A model generated the notes under the pieces. It saw only the letters and a program-made list of their open reading frames with translations. It was not told where the DNA came from and ran no database searches. The position numbers were made by a program, and so were the translations under genes. Below, in pieces: positions 1-6,838 of a DNA stretch of 8,313 nt. The first letter of the stretch is position 1, and each line of letters starts with the position of its first letter. The stretch comes from a bacterium (GTDB lineage: Bacteria; Patescibacteria; Microgenomatia; Levybacterales; GWA1-39-11): positions 1-8,313 of the forward strand of contig JAKAHW010000041.1 in the NCBI GenBank assembly GCA_021825285.1, given 5' to 3'.

Positions 1-89
1 ACGGTTAGCCCCTTTTCAGAAGTCCTTAAAACCTTTTTCTCAAAAGTCTTGACAAGAAAATCGGAATACTGGTTTAAATTAGAATCCAT
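1..89 (-). CDS. N-terminal fragment of an unidentified protein, cut by the window edge
   Basis: An ATG at 89-87 on the minus strand opens a frame that stays open for 29 codons to the left edge. The peptide begins MDSNLNQYSDFLVKTFEKK and is hydrophilic, with no signal peptide or membrane segment in the visible part. I do not recognise the family. Support for it being real comes from the context: it lies just downstream of copZ on the same strand, has TATAAT-like boxes immediately upstream, and has AAGGA just before the ATG (C is the only base between). It may be a separately transcribed gene or the last gene of the copper operon read through from above. Too little is visible to assign a function. 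Confidence 0.55.
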   Translation of the reverse strand, partial: MDSNLNQYSDFLVKTFEKKVLRTSEKGLT

Positions 90-95
90 GTCCTT

Positions 96-106
96 ATTAT
101 ATTATA
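96..106 (-). promoter_or_regulatory. Candidate -10 region for the partial gene at 1-89
   Basis: Two overlapping exact TATAAT hexamers read on the minus strand, at 106-101 and 101-96. No convincing -35 hexamer lies 16-18 nt upstream. The nearer hexamer ends 6 nt before the ATG at 89, so initiation at normal distance would fall on or next to the start codon and give a leaderless or near-leaderless transcript. AT-rich sequence yields TATAAT by chance, so the call is moderate. Confidence 0.4.
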
Positions 107-143
107 CTCAAAGACTTTTTTAATCTGCAGCTTTTAATGGGGT

Positions 144-362
144 TTAGCTTAGAGGAAGAGCGTCGTATCCGGTATTTTTGATTATTTTTATGATTTCTTC
201 CTCTGAGATTTTGTCGCTATCAAAAGTTACTTGAGTCAGCGCTTTTGCGTAATTTGTATTTGATTCTTTTACGCCGGGAGTGTCTTCAAGATCTCCGTCA
301 ATGTTCATTGCGCAAGATGTGCAGTGCATGCCATTAATTTTAAATTGAATTTTCTTAACCAT
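144..362 (-). CDS. copZ: CopZ-like heavy-metal-associated (HMA) domain copper chaperone
   Basis: This 72-residue protein is one HMA domain and nothing else, the usual size for a CopZ/Atx1-type chaperone. The metal loop is G11-M-H-C14-T-S-C17, and the two cysteines are the expected Cu(I) ligands. The rest fits the beta-alpha-beta-beta-alpha-beta fold, ending near G65-Y-D. It should carry Cu(I) in the cytoplasm and exchange it with the N-terminal HMA domain of CopA and with CsoR. It is the last gene of the copper operon, and its ATG follows the upstream stop after one base (TAA-T-ATG). No Shine-Dalgarno sits at normal spacing, so translational coupling is likely. The DNA around the CxxC loop closely resembles the matching part of copA (near 3590), which suggests the two HMA units share ancestry. 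The fold and metal type are firm; the exact partner is inferred from context. Confidence 0.9.
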   Translation of the reverse strand: MVKKIQFKINGMHCTSCAMNIDGDLEDTPGVKESNTNYAKALTQVTFDSDKISEEEIIKIIKNTGYDALPLS

Positions 363-363
363 A

Positions 364-1392
364 TTAAAGTACGTTTATAACTCCTCTGTACATTCCCATG
401 CTGCACATAAATGGTATTTGTTGGCCTTTTGCGCCGGAATTAAATGTAAAAAGCTCAGATCCGCCAACCGGAATTACTCTCTGCAGTCCTAGAGACGGAA
501 TAGTAAATGCTTGAATGCATCCATTTCCACCTGTATTTTCTACTTTTAAAGAAATTGATGAGTTAGCCTTTACAGTAATCTCGTTTGGGCTGTATCCAAA
601 GGAAGTGATGTCAATAACAGGCTTATCTGTTGCAACCTCTTGTTTACCTTGGTTTCCACCCTGAATATCGCATAGAGTGAAGAAGCATACGGTCTTTGAC
701 CACATGTTTGAGAAAGTATAAGGAGTTCCCGTCAGAGCAAGAGCTCCGTCCAAATTGTAAAATGCCAAAATTAAAATAAATATTGCTGCAATTTTCATAA
801 ATTTCTGGTGCAGGACATCTCCAAGTTTTGTAGCAAAATAACCAAGAATGAAGAAAAGTGGAGTAGTGCCTAAGATAAACAAGAACATTGTCAATGCTCC
901 TAATCCGGGGTTTCCTGATGCGATTGCCAAAGCCATCATTGCCTGAGTAGTTCCGCAGGGAATAAACACCGTGAAGCCTCCCAGTATTGCAGGTCCAAAA
1001 AAGTCGGCACTCTTTGATTGCTTTCTTACCATTCGGGTTAAAAATTTGGGAGGTTGGATAACAAAATATCGGAAAATCGGATGAAGATCCAAAAGGTTAA
1101 AAGCTGTTCCAAACATAAAGACCACGACCACAAATTGGATGATAACACGAACGGTAAGGGTTAATTGGAAGAGTGATCCAAACCATCCAAGAAGAAATCC
1201 AAGGAGCGTATAGGCAACAAGTTTTGCTACCAGAAATGCCAAAATTGGCAAGGCATGTCCCGATTTTGCTTTTTCTTTAAGCCTTTCTTCTTCCCTTTGG
1301 GCAATTGATGAGGCAAGAAGTCCTCCTTGAACAGCGAGGCAGGTGAGCCCCCCGGTTAAAAGTCCTGTTAAAAATACTGTCCACAAATTCAT
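364..1392 (-). CDS. SafE/TauE-like six-helix membrane protein fused to a C-terminal cupredoxin domain
   Basis: This 342-residue protein has two parts. Residues 1-220 hold about six hydrophobic helices (near 4-27, 48-70, 79-100, 133-156, 162-186 and 200-220) of the SafE/UreH/DsbD-like membrane class (COG2836 type). Characteristic elements are TGGLTC18LAVQGG in helix 1 and IPC146GTTQAMMALA in helix 4, giving one cysteine in each of the two re-entrant-type helices. The loop after helix 6 has C236-x4-C241. Residues about 255-342 form a cupredoxin-like beta domain with C292 and the end motif C330-S-M-G-M334, likely copper ligands on the outer face. The helix-1 motif lacks the second Cys of the HCxGMCGG form known in many SafE proteins; Q stands there. 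Related proteins sit near Cu-ATPases and in cbb3 oxidase assembly loci, so handling of copper or thiol electrons is plausible. The transported species is unknown. The gene starts 9 nt after copA with no clear Shine-Dalgarno. Confidence 0.83.
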   Translation of the reverse strand: MNLWTVFLTGLLTGGLTCLAVQGGLLASSIAQREEERLKEKAKSGHALPILAFLVAKLVAYTLLGFLLGWFGSLFQLTLTVRVIIQFVVVVFMFGTAFNLLDLHPIFRYFVIQPPKFLTRMVRKQSKSADFFGPAILGGFTVFIPCGTTQAMMALAIASGNPGLGALTMFLFILGTTPLFFILGYFATKLGDVLHQKFMKIAAIFILILAFYNLDGALALTGTPYTFSNMWSKTVCFFTLCDIQGGNQGKQEVATDKPVIDITSFGYSPNEITVKANSSISLKVENTGGNGCIQAFTIPSLGLQRVIPVGGSELFTFNSGAKGQQIPFMCSMGMYRGVINVL

Positions 1393-1401
1393 ATTTATAT
1401 T

Positions 1402-3630
1402 TTAATTAATCTTCGCTTTTTTTAAAAGAAGCGAATTCGAAACTACAGAAACAGATGACATAGCCATGGCAGCAGACGCAAATATCGGGTTTAATAAAAG
1501 ACCAATAAAAGGATACAGAATGCCCATCGCAACCGGAATTAAAACGACGTTATAACCAAACGCCCAGAATAGATTTATTTTAATTGTTCTCATCGTTTTT
1601 TTAGATAATTTTACTGCTTTTGCCAGAGATTCCAAATCTTTGTTTATCAATGTAATATCAGCTGCTTCAATTGCGACATCGGTTCCTGTTCCCATGGCAA
1701 TTCCTACATCTGCGGCAGCCAAAGCCGGAGCGTCATTAATTCCGTCTCCTACCATTGCAACGGTTTTTCCTTCTGCTTGAATTTTTCTTACCTCTGCCTC
1801 TTTTTCGTCAGGCAAAACTTCCGAAAGAACTCTGGTTATCCCCAGTTTTTGAGCTATTGCCTTTGCTGTTCTTTGGTTGTCTCCGGTAATCATTGCTACT
1901 TCTATGCCAAGTTTCTGAAGTGAGAGAACTCCCCTTTTTGCCGAATCCTTCAAAACATCCGCAACAGCAACAAGCCCAATAAGTTTTTTATTGCTTCCCA
2001 AAAGCATTACTGTTTTTCCGTCATTTTCAAGTTTTTCAATTTGCAAAACATCTTCTATCTTTATTCCTTCCTTGTTCATAAGTTTTCTGTTCCCAAGAAT
2101 ATATTTTATTTTGTTAAGCGACCCTTCAATACCATGCCCCGGAACTGCCTTGAACCCGTCAATTTTTTCAAGTTTTAAACTTTTGCTTTCTGCTTCTTTT
2201 ACAATTGCTTCGGCAAGAGAATGCTCTGACCCTTTTTCCAGAGATGCTGCAATTTCCAAAAGTTTTTGTTGACTTATTTTTGAATCAAGCGAAATAATGT
2301 CTGTTACCTCAGGGTGTCCTTGGGTCAGAGTTCCGGTTTTATCAAAAATTATAGTTTTTACTTTATGGGCTGTCTCAAGGCTTTCGGCGTCTTTTATTAG
2401 GATTCCGTTTTCAGCTCCTTTTCCTGTCCCAACCATAATTGCAGTTGGGGTTGCGAGTCCCATCGCGCAAGGGCATGCAATTATTAAAACTGCAACCATG
2501 TTTAACAATGCATAGAGAAAAGATGGTGCAGGACCGACAATATACCAAACGACAAAGGTTAGTGTTGCAAGCATAATGACTACCGGAACAAAATAAGAAG
2601 AAATCATATCGGCAAGTCGCTGGATTGGAGCCTTGCTTCCTTGGGCCGCTTCTACAAGTTTTATTATTTGAGCAAGCATTGTTTCCTGTCCGACCTTCAT
2701 TGCTTTATATGTAAATGTCCCGGTTTTATTAATTGTTGCCCCGATTACCATATCTCCTTTTGTTTTGTCATAAGGAATACTTTCACCGGTTACCATAGAT
2801 TCGTCAATTGAAGACTCACCTTCAACAATTCTTCCGTCAACCGGAATTTTTTCTCCCGGCCTTACTCTTATTAGGTCTCCGACCGCAACTTCTCCGATTG
2901 GAATATCAATTTCCTTTCCGTTTCGAACAACTCTTGCGGTTTTTGCCTGAAGCCCAATTAATTTCTTAATTGCTTCTGATGTTCCTGCTTTTGCACGTGC
3001 CTCAAAAAACCTTCCCAAAAGAATAAGACCAATAATTATTACAGAAACATCAAAATATGGTTCGGGGTTGATTCCCAGCCCTTTAATAATATTGGGAATA
3101 AAGGTGACGACCGTTGAATAAGCAAATGCGGCTGTGGTTCCAAGAGCAACCAGGGTATCCATGTTTGCGGTTCTGTTTTTTAAAGCGGGAATTGCTGCCT
3201 TGTAAAAATCTTTTCCTGCAAAAAATTGAACCGGTAAGGCAAGCAAAAATTGAACTATAAAGTTCTGAAGAAAGGAAGGTGCGGTTTCCATAAGTCCGGG
3301 AAAGCTTCCCCACAAAATTAACCCTCCTATTAGCAACGAAAAAACAACCTTATTTTTAAGCACTTTTAGTTCTTTTTGTTTTTCTTCTTTTTCTTCATCC
3401 TCGGTTTTTGCCCCTTCTTGAAGAAGAGCAGAGTATCCGACTTTTGATATTGCGGAAGTAATTTTTTCATCCGTAGCAACTTTTGGATCAAACGATATGG
3501 TTGCTTTTTCGGAGGCTAAATTTACAGTTGCTTCGTCAATTCCCTCAACTTTTTTTAGAGCGCGTTCGAGCACTCGGACGCATGATGCGCAGTGCATGCC
3601 TTTTATTGGAAATGTTTTTGTTTCGTTCAT
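1402..3630 (-). CDS. copA: Cu(+)-exporting P1B-1-type ATPase CopA
   Basis: This protein of 742 residues (from the ATG) has one N-terminal HMA domain with GMHC14ASC17, then the eight-helix P1B core. Visible signatures are TGES 281-284 (actuator domain), the membrane Cu site CPC 386-388, phosphorylated D430 in DKTGTLT, the nucleotide-binding H470, PGHG 497-500, TGDN 582-585 and GDGIND 628-633. YN 693-694 in helix 7 and M722 with SS 725-726 in helix 8 complete the Cu(I)-specific set, so Cu(I) rather than Zn or Cd export is well supported. The HP motif reads SEHS, with Ser in place of the usual Pro after the key His. The ATG at 3630 is chosen because it leaves a one-base gap (TAA-T-ATG) after the cupredoxin gene. 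A TTG at 3642 would add four residues and overlap that gene; it has a possible GGA 7 nt upstream, so it stays possible. CopA exports cytoplasmic Cu(I), received from CopZ. Confidence 0.97.
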   Translation of the reverse strand: MNETKTFPIKGMHCASCVRVLERALKKVEGIDEATVNLASEKATISFDPKVATDEKITSAISKVGYSALLQEGAKTEDEEKEEKQKELKVLKNKVVFSLLIGGLILWGSFPGLMETAPSFLQNFIVQFLLALPVQFFAGKDFYKAAIPALKNRTANMDTLVALGTTAAFAYSTVVTFIPNIIKGLGINPEPYFDVSVIIIGLILLGRFFEARAKAGTSEAIKKLIGLQAKTARVVRNGKEIDIPIGEVAVGDLIRVRPGEKIPVDGRIVEGESSIDESMVTGESIPYDKTKGDMVIGATINKTGTFTYKAMKVGQETMLAQIIKLVEAAQGSKAPIQRLADMISSYFVPVVIMLATLTFVVWYIVGPAPSFLYALLNMVAVLIIACPCAMGLATPTAIMVGTGKGAENGILIKDAESLETAHKVKTIIFDKTGTLTQGHPEVTDIISLDSKISQQKLLEIAASLEKGSEHSLAEAIVKEAESKSLKLEKIDGFKAVPGHGIEGSLNKIKYILGNRKLMNKEGIKIEDVLQIEKLENDGKTVMLLGSNKKLIGLVAVADVLKDSAKRGVLSLQKLGIEVAMITGDNQRTAKAIAQKLGITRVLSEVLPDEKEAEVRKIQAEGKTVAMVGDGINDAPALAAADVGIAMGTGTDVAIEAADITLINKDLESLAKAVKLSKKTMRTIKINLFWAFGYNVVLIPVAMGILYPFIGLLLNPIFASAAMAMSSVSVVSNSLLLKKAKIN

Positions 3631-3631
3631 A

Positions 3632-3991
3632 TTATTTGACAATTATTTTTCCGTGGAACATATTCATTCCGCAGGAAATTTCAAATTCGCCGGTTCTTTC
3701 TGGCGTTAATTCAATAGAAACTTCTTTATTTAAAGGCAGGAATTTTTTAATTTTAAAATCCGGAAGTACTACGTCCTCAAGGCAGCTGTTTGAGTCTGTT
3801 CTTAAGAAACGAAGTATCGTTTTTTGCCCCTTTTTCAATTGAATCTTTGAAGGTTTATATCCGCCTGAAACCTCAACATTTATGTTTTCGTCTGCAAGGA
3901 CCGTTTCTTCTTTTTTGCCGAAAAAATACCAGGCAATTATGCCAATTGTTAAAAACCCACCTATAATAACGAAAATTTTATCAGGAGTCAT
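3632..3991 (-). CDS. Membrane-anchored single-domain cupredoxin
   Basis: The 119-residue product has an N-terminal hydrophobic helix (about 5-24, ending WYFFGKK), which should anchor it with the rest outside the membrane. Residues about 40-119 form a beta-rich cupredoxin-like domain. Candidate copper ligands are C70 and the C-terminal cluster C107-G-M109-N-M111-F-H113. The domain aligns by eye along its length with the C-terminal domain of the SafE fusion two genes downstream: [11 protein letters not shown] against FGYSPNEITVK, the C70 region against C292, and CGMNMFHG against CSMGMYRG. Both share C...CxMxM, which looks suited to Cu(I) and is not the classic plastocyanin H-C-H-M set. Its ATG directly abuts the csoR stop (0 nt). 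A likely role is to accept copper emerging from CopA, or to buffer copper at the cell surface. That role is inference. Confidence 0.85.
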   Translation of the reverse strand: MTPDKIFVIIGGFLTIGIIAWYFFGKKEETVLADENINVEVSGGYKPSKIQLKKGQKTILRFLRTDSNSCLEDVVLPDFKIKKFLPLNKEVSIELTPERTGEFEISCGMNMFHGKIIVK

Positions 3992-4264
3992 TTAGTCGTT
4001 TTTCTTTTTAAAAACACTCATTACTTCTTCTATCGCCTCTTTACCTTTACCATTTTTTATTGCATCTGCCGCACAAGTATTTAAATGGTTTTCAAGAATT
4101 AGATTATCTATTTCCTTTAAAGCTTTCTGTACAGCTTGCGACTGATGAAGAATATCTATGCAATATTCATCGCCCTCAAACATTTTTATAACCTTTTCAA
4201 GGTGTCCTCGGGCAATCTTTAATCTGTGCATTGTTTTTTCTTTTTCGTCCTTCGGTTTGTACAT
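3992..4264 (-). CDS. csoR: CsoR-family Cu(I)-sensing transcriptional repressor
   Basis: This 90-residue all-helical protein is of the DUF156 (CsoR/RcnR/FrmR) family. The conserved stretch RLKIARGHLEKV begins at R14, and the Cu(I) ligand triad falls at C35, H60 and C64. That is the C-H-C pattern and spacing of copper-responsive CsoR (C36/H61/C65 in the Mycobacterium protein). It is unlike the nickel or formaldehyde sensors, which have other ligand sets. In this family Cu(I) binding releases the protein from its operator. It is the first gene of the copper operon, directly preceded by a C4-TATA-G4 palindrome and a strong promoter, so autoregulation of the whole operon is expected. The start ATG at 4264 is preceded by AGGGGGA on the minus strand, which overlaps the palindrome and can serve as Shine-Dalgarno if the transcript starts upstream of it. 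Confidence 0.95.
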   Translation of the reverse strand: MYKPKDEKEKTMHRLKIARGHLEKVIKMFEGDEYCIDILHQSQAVQKALKEIDNLILENHLNTCAADAIKNGKGKEAIEEVMSVFKKKND

Positions 4265-4270
4265 ATAGTC

Positions 4271-4282
4271 CCCCTATAGGGG
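4271..4282. promoter_or_regulatory. Probable CsoR operator (CCCCTATAGGGG)
   Basis: An exact 12-bp inverted repeat, CCCCTATAGGGG, lies 6 bp from the csoR start codon. Known CsoR operators have this form: G/C runs around a TATA-like centre. It covers the predicted transcription start and sits directly downstream of the -10 box, so bound CsoR should block initiation. One arm also contains the only Shine-Dalgarno-like purine run of csoR. Confidence 0.85.
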
Positions 4283-4284
4283 AT

Positions 4285-4314
4285 ATATTAAAGTATTTGC
4301 TACTGCATTGTCAA
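4285..4314 (-). promoter_or_regulatory. Promoter of the copper operon (csoR to copZ)
   Basis: On the minus strand an exact TTGACA (-35, 4314-4309) is followed by an 18-nt spacer and TAATAT (-10, 4290-4285). The transcription start is predicted near 4278, inside the operator palindrome, leaving a leader of roughly 14 nt. The perfect -35 hexamer and its position against the CsoR operator make this the best-supported promoter in the window. Confidence 0.75.
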
Positions 4315-4324
4315 GTAAAGGGTT

Positions 4325-4351
4325 TTGTTTAAGTTGTGGCTATGTTAGAAT
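4325..4351 (+). promoter_or_regulatory. Candidate valS promoter
   Basis: TAGAAT (4346-4351) matches the -10 consensus at five of six positions. A TTGTTT at 4325-4330 could serve as -35, though the 15-nt spacer is short. The -10 box ends 7 nt before the chosen valS ATG at 4359, so transcription would begin at or next to the start codon. No Shine-Dalgarno is present between them. The promoter stands back to back with that of the copper operon. Confidence 0.5.
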
Positions 4352-4358
4352 CAGCATT

Positions 4359-6449
4359 ATGGACAAAATTTATAAACACGAAGAAATTGAGGAGAAAATA
4401 TATAAAAATTGGGAAGAAAAAGGGTATTTTAAACCCGAAGTAAATCCGGACGGAAAACCTTATTCAATAATACTGCCTCCCCCGAATGCAAATGGAGCAC
4501 TTCACTTTGGACATGCAATGTTTACGGTTGAGGATATACTTATCCGTTACAAGCGCATGAAAGGGTACGCAGCGCTTTGGCTTCCCGGAACTGACCATGC
4601 AGGGATTGAAACTCAATTTGTCTTTGAAAAAAAACTAAAAGCAGAAGGGAAATCACGCTTAGACTATGACCGTGAAACTCTTTACAAAATGATTGAAGAT
4701 TATGTAAACGAGCATAGAGGTGGAATTCAAAAACAATTACGTAGGCTTGGATTTTCTCTTGACTGGAGCCGTGAAAGATATACGCTTGACCCTGAAATTA
4801 TAAAAATCGTTTATAAAACTTTTAATCAAATGTATAAGGATGGTTTGGTTTACCGAGATTATAAATTGGTAAACTACTGTACATTTGACGGAACCTCTTT
4901 TTCTGATTTGGAAGTGGTTCATGAAGAGCGTGAACGCCCTCTTTATTACATTAAATATGGACCATTAATTCTTGCAACCACAAGACCGGAAACAAAATTT
5001 GGGGATACAGCAGTTGCTGTTCACCCAGAAGACGCGCGATATAAAGAGTATGTTGGAAAAGAAATTGAGATAGAAACGGTTTTGGGAAAATCAAAAATAA
5101 AAGTAATTGCCGATGAAATGGTGGATCCTGAATTTGGAACAGGAGTGGTAAAAATTACCCCGGCTCACGATTTCGCGGATTTTGATACAGGAAAAAGGCA
5201 TAACCTTCTGATGAAGCAAGTTATCGGATTTGACGGGAAAATGAACGAGCATGCCGGAAAATTTGCCGGAATGTATGTTAAGGAAGCGCGAAGAGCAATA
5301 GTTGTGGAAATGCAAAAAAAGGGTTTAATTGAAAAAATTGATGAACATTACATTACTAATTTGAGTCTCTGCTATAAGTGTAAAAATGTTTTGGAGCCGC
5401 TTCCGCTTGAGCAGTGGTTTGTTAAAACAAAACAATTAGCTGAGGATGCAGTTAAAGCTGTCAAAGAAGGGAAAATTAAGATCACTCCAAGAAACTTTGA
5501 GACAATTTATTTCCAATGGCTCGAAAATTTGCGGGATTGGAATATTTCCCGACAAATTGTTTGGGGAATAAGAATTCCCGCTTGGAAGAATAAGAAAACA
5601 GGTGAGTGGATTGTTTCAGAAGGTGAAGCTCCAAAAGGGGAAGAATGGGAGCAGGATCCGGATACATTTGATACCTGGTTTTCATCCGGTCAATGGCCCT
5701 TCGCTACGCTTCAAGCAAGCCGCATTTCAGGAGACTTTGATAAGTTCTATCCGACAGATGTTATGGAGACGGCTTATGACATTCTCAAAGCTTGGGTAAC
5801 ACGTATGGTAATGCTTGGGCTTTATAGAACAAACGAAGCTCCATTTAAAAATGTCTTGTTTCACGGGATTGTAAATGATCCGTATGGAAAGAAAATGAGT
5901 AAAAGTAAGGGGAATGTGGTTAATCCTTTGGAGTTAGTCGACCAATACGGAGCAGATGCGGTACGATTTGCCTTAATCTATGGAAACGCTACAGGTAACG
6001 ATCAGGCGCTTTCATACCCCAAATTGGATGCTGCACGTAAATTTGCCAATAAACTCTGGAATATGGCGCGGTTTATAGAGTTTACTCGACAAAGTATTAA
6101 AGACGGTAATAAGCCGGTCGAAACAAATAGAATAGGCGAATGGAATAAATTTTGGACGGAAAAAGTTGAGAAACTAACCAAAGAAATTACTAAGGACTTG
6201 GATAATTATAATTTTAATTTTGCAGCGGAGAAACTTTATGATTTTATATGGCACGTGTTTGCAGATAAGTATATTGAAGATATGAAGCCAAGAGCGACAG
6301 AAGAAACTTTGAATGTTTTAACAGACAATTTCCTGGTTGTTCTCAAGCTTCTTCATCCCTTCATGCCGTTTATTACCGAAGAAATAAGCAGACAATTAGG
6401 TTTTGAAGAGGATTTAATTATTTCGCCTTGGCCATATGAAGCAAAATAA
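4359..6449 (+). CDS. valS: Valyl-tRNA synthetase, short form
   Basis: This class I synthetase charges tRNA-Val with valine in the cytoplasm. In the 696-residue protein, PPPNANG at 40-46 leads into the HIGH-type motif HFGH 49-52, then GTDHAG 77-82. The CP1 editing domain carries TTRPET 207-212. RDWNISRQ 391-398, WFSSGQWPF 440-448 and the KMSKS loop at 512-516 complete the catalytic core. The helical anticodon-binding domain ends near HPFMPFITEE and the protein stops soon after. GTDHAG and the WFSS region favour Val over Ile specificity. Bacterial ValRS is usually about 880-950 residues with a C-terminal coiled-coil arm; that arm is absent here, and no broken remnant follows. A single CYKC pair lies at 338-341. 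The frame is open upstream to a TTG at 4308, but the ATG at 4359 is where the family's N-terminus begins. The next gene overlaps its last 14 nt. Confidence 0.96.
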   Translation: MDKIYKHEEIEEKIYKNWEEKGYFKPEVNPDGKPYSIILPPPNANGALHFGHAMFTVEDILIRYKRMKGYAALWLPGTDHAGIETQFVFEKKLKAEGKSRLDYDRETLYKMIEDYVNEHRGGIQKQLRRLGFSLDWSRERYTLDPEIIKIVYKTFNQMYKDGLVYRDYKLVNYCTFDGTSFSDLEVVHEERERPLYYIKYGPLILATTRPETKFGDTAVAVHPEDARYKEYVGKEIEIETVLGKSKIKVIADEMVDPEFGTGVVKITPAHDFADFDTGKRHNLLMKQVIGFDGKMNEHAGKFAGMYVKEARRAIVVEMQKKGLIEKIDEHYITNLSLCYKCKNVLEPLPLEQWFVKTKQLAEDAVKAVKEGKIKITPRNFETIYFQWLENLRDWNISRQIVWGIRIPAWKNKKTGEWIVSEGEAPKGEEWEQDPDTFDTWFSSGQWPFATLQASRISGDFDKFYPTDVMETAYDILKAWVTRMVMLGLYRTNEAPFKNVLFHGIVNDPYGKKMSKSKGNVVNPLELVDQYGADAVRFALIYGNATGNDQALSYPKLDAARKFANKLWNMARFIEFTRQSIKDGNKPVETNRIGEWNKFWTEKVEKLTKEITKDLDNYNFNFAAEKLYDFIWHVFADKYIEDMKPRATEETLNVLTDNFLVVLKLLHPFMPFITEEISRQLGFEEDLIISPWPYEAK

Positions 6450-6837
6450 TTATTACCGCAGAATTACCGAAAGATTACCGCAGTTTTTAACGAAAATTAA
6501 ATTTAAGGGCTTCAAAAGGGTTCAGCTAAAGAAAGGCTTGGGCTTATATTTGTTAATTTTTTTGTCATTAATGTTCCTTTTTTTGGTTTATGAAACGTCT
6601 GTTGCTTACGAAACCTTTTTAAATACAAAAACAGAAAAAGAAGGGGTAGAGCAGAGTCTTTCATATTGGGAAGATATCTTAGCAAAACATCCAAATTATG
6701 TTGACGGTTATTACAATGCTGCCGTATACGCTTTGAAGCTAAATGAAAAAGCAAAAGCAGGACAATATCTGGATAAAGCTTTGTATTACGACCCTTTGTT
6801 CAAAAAAGCCCTGGATCTTAAGAAGTTCGTGAAATAG
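6436..6837 (+). CDS. Small membrane-anchored TPR-repeat protein
   Basis: This 133-residue protein has a strongly basic N-terminal segment (about 1-33), one transmembrane helix (about 34-52, LYLLIFLSLMFLFLV) and then a helical tail. Residues about 71-84 and 88-120 resemble tetratricopeptide helices. The stretch from Y92 to P120 has the A..AL....KA..YLDKAL.YDP pattern typical of a TPR unit. By the positive-inside rule the TPR part faces outward. TPRs bind other proteins, but no partner is evident. The ATG lies in another frame inside the valS end, overlapping it by 14 nt, so expression is probably coupled to valS. No Shine-Dalgarno is seen. No family-specific name can be given. The gene ends one base before the stop codon of the opposite-strand rplY. 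Confidence 0.75.
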   Translation: MKQNNYYRRITERLPQFLTKIKFKGFKRVQLKKGLGLYLLIFLSLMFLFLVYETSVAYETFLNTKTEKEGVEQSLSYWEDILAKHPNYVDGYYNAAVYALKLNEKAKAGQYLDKALYYDPLFKKALDLKKFVK

Positions 6838-6838
6838 A

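Noticed and set aside
90..143. Intrinsic terminator after copZ
   Set aside because: The A-rich minus-strand sequence has no GC-rich hairpin followed by a T-run; transcription may continue into the gene at 1-89.
1991..2515. Plus-strand open frames inside copA
   Set aside because: They are the antisense of the conserved P-type ATPase core; the Ser/Phe/Ile-rich translations are typical reverse-strand shadows.
3631..3642. TTG at 3642 as the copA start
   Set aside because: It would overlap the cupredoxin gene, while the ATG at 3630 gives the same TAA-T-ATG junction as the SafE-fusion/copZ pair. A GGA 7 nt before the TTG keeps it possible but less likely.
3483..3842. Plus-strand open frames of 119 and 70 codons across the copA/cupredoxin junction
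   Set aside because: They lie antisense to two well-supported genes, show no domain or plausible protein pattern, and have no promoter or ribosome site of their own.
4308..4358. N-terminal extension of ValRS from TTG at 4308
   Set aside because: It overlaps the copper promoter and the proposed valS -10 box, lacks a ribosome site, and the residues do not resemble a ValRS N-terminus.
4737..5685. Minus-strand open frames inside valS
   Set aside because: Antisense to conserved synthetase motifs, with no recognisable protein features.
6838..6838. Bidirectional terminator between the TPR gene and rplY
   Set aside because: Only one base separates the stop codons, and no strong hairpin was seen in the adjoining coding ends.
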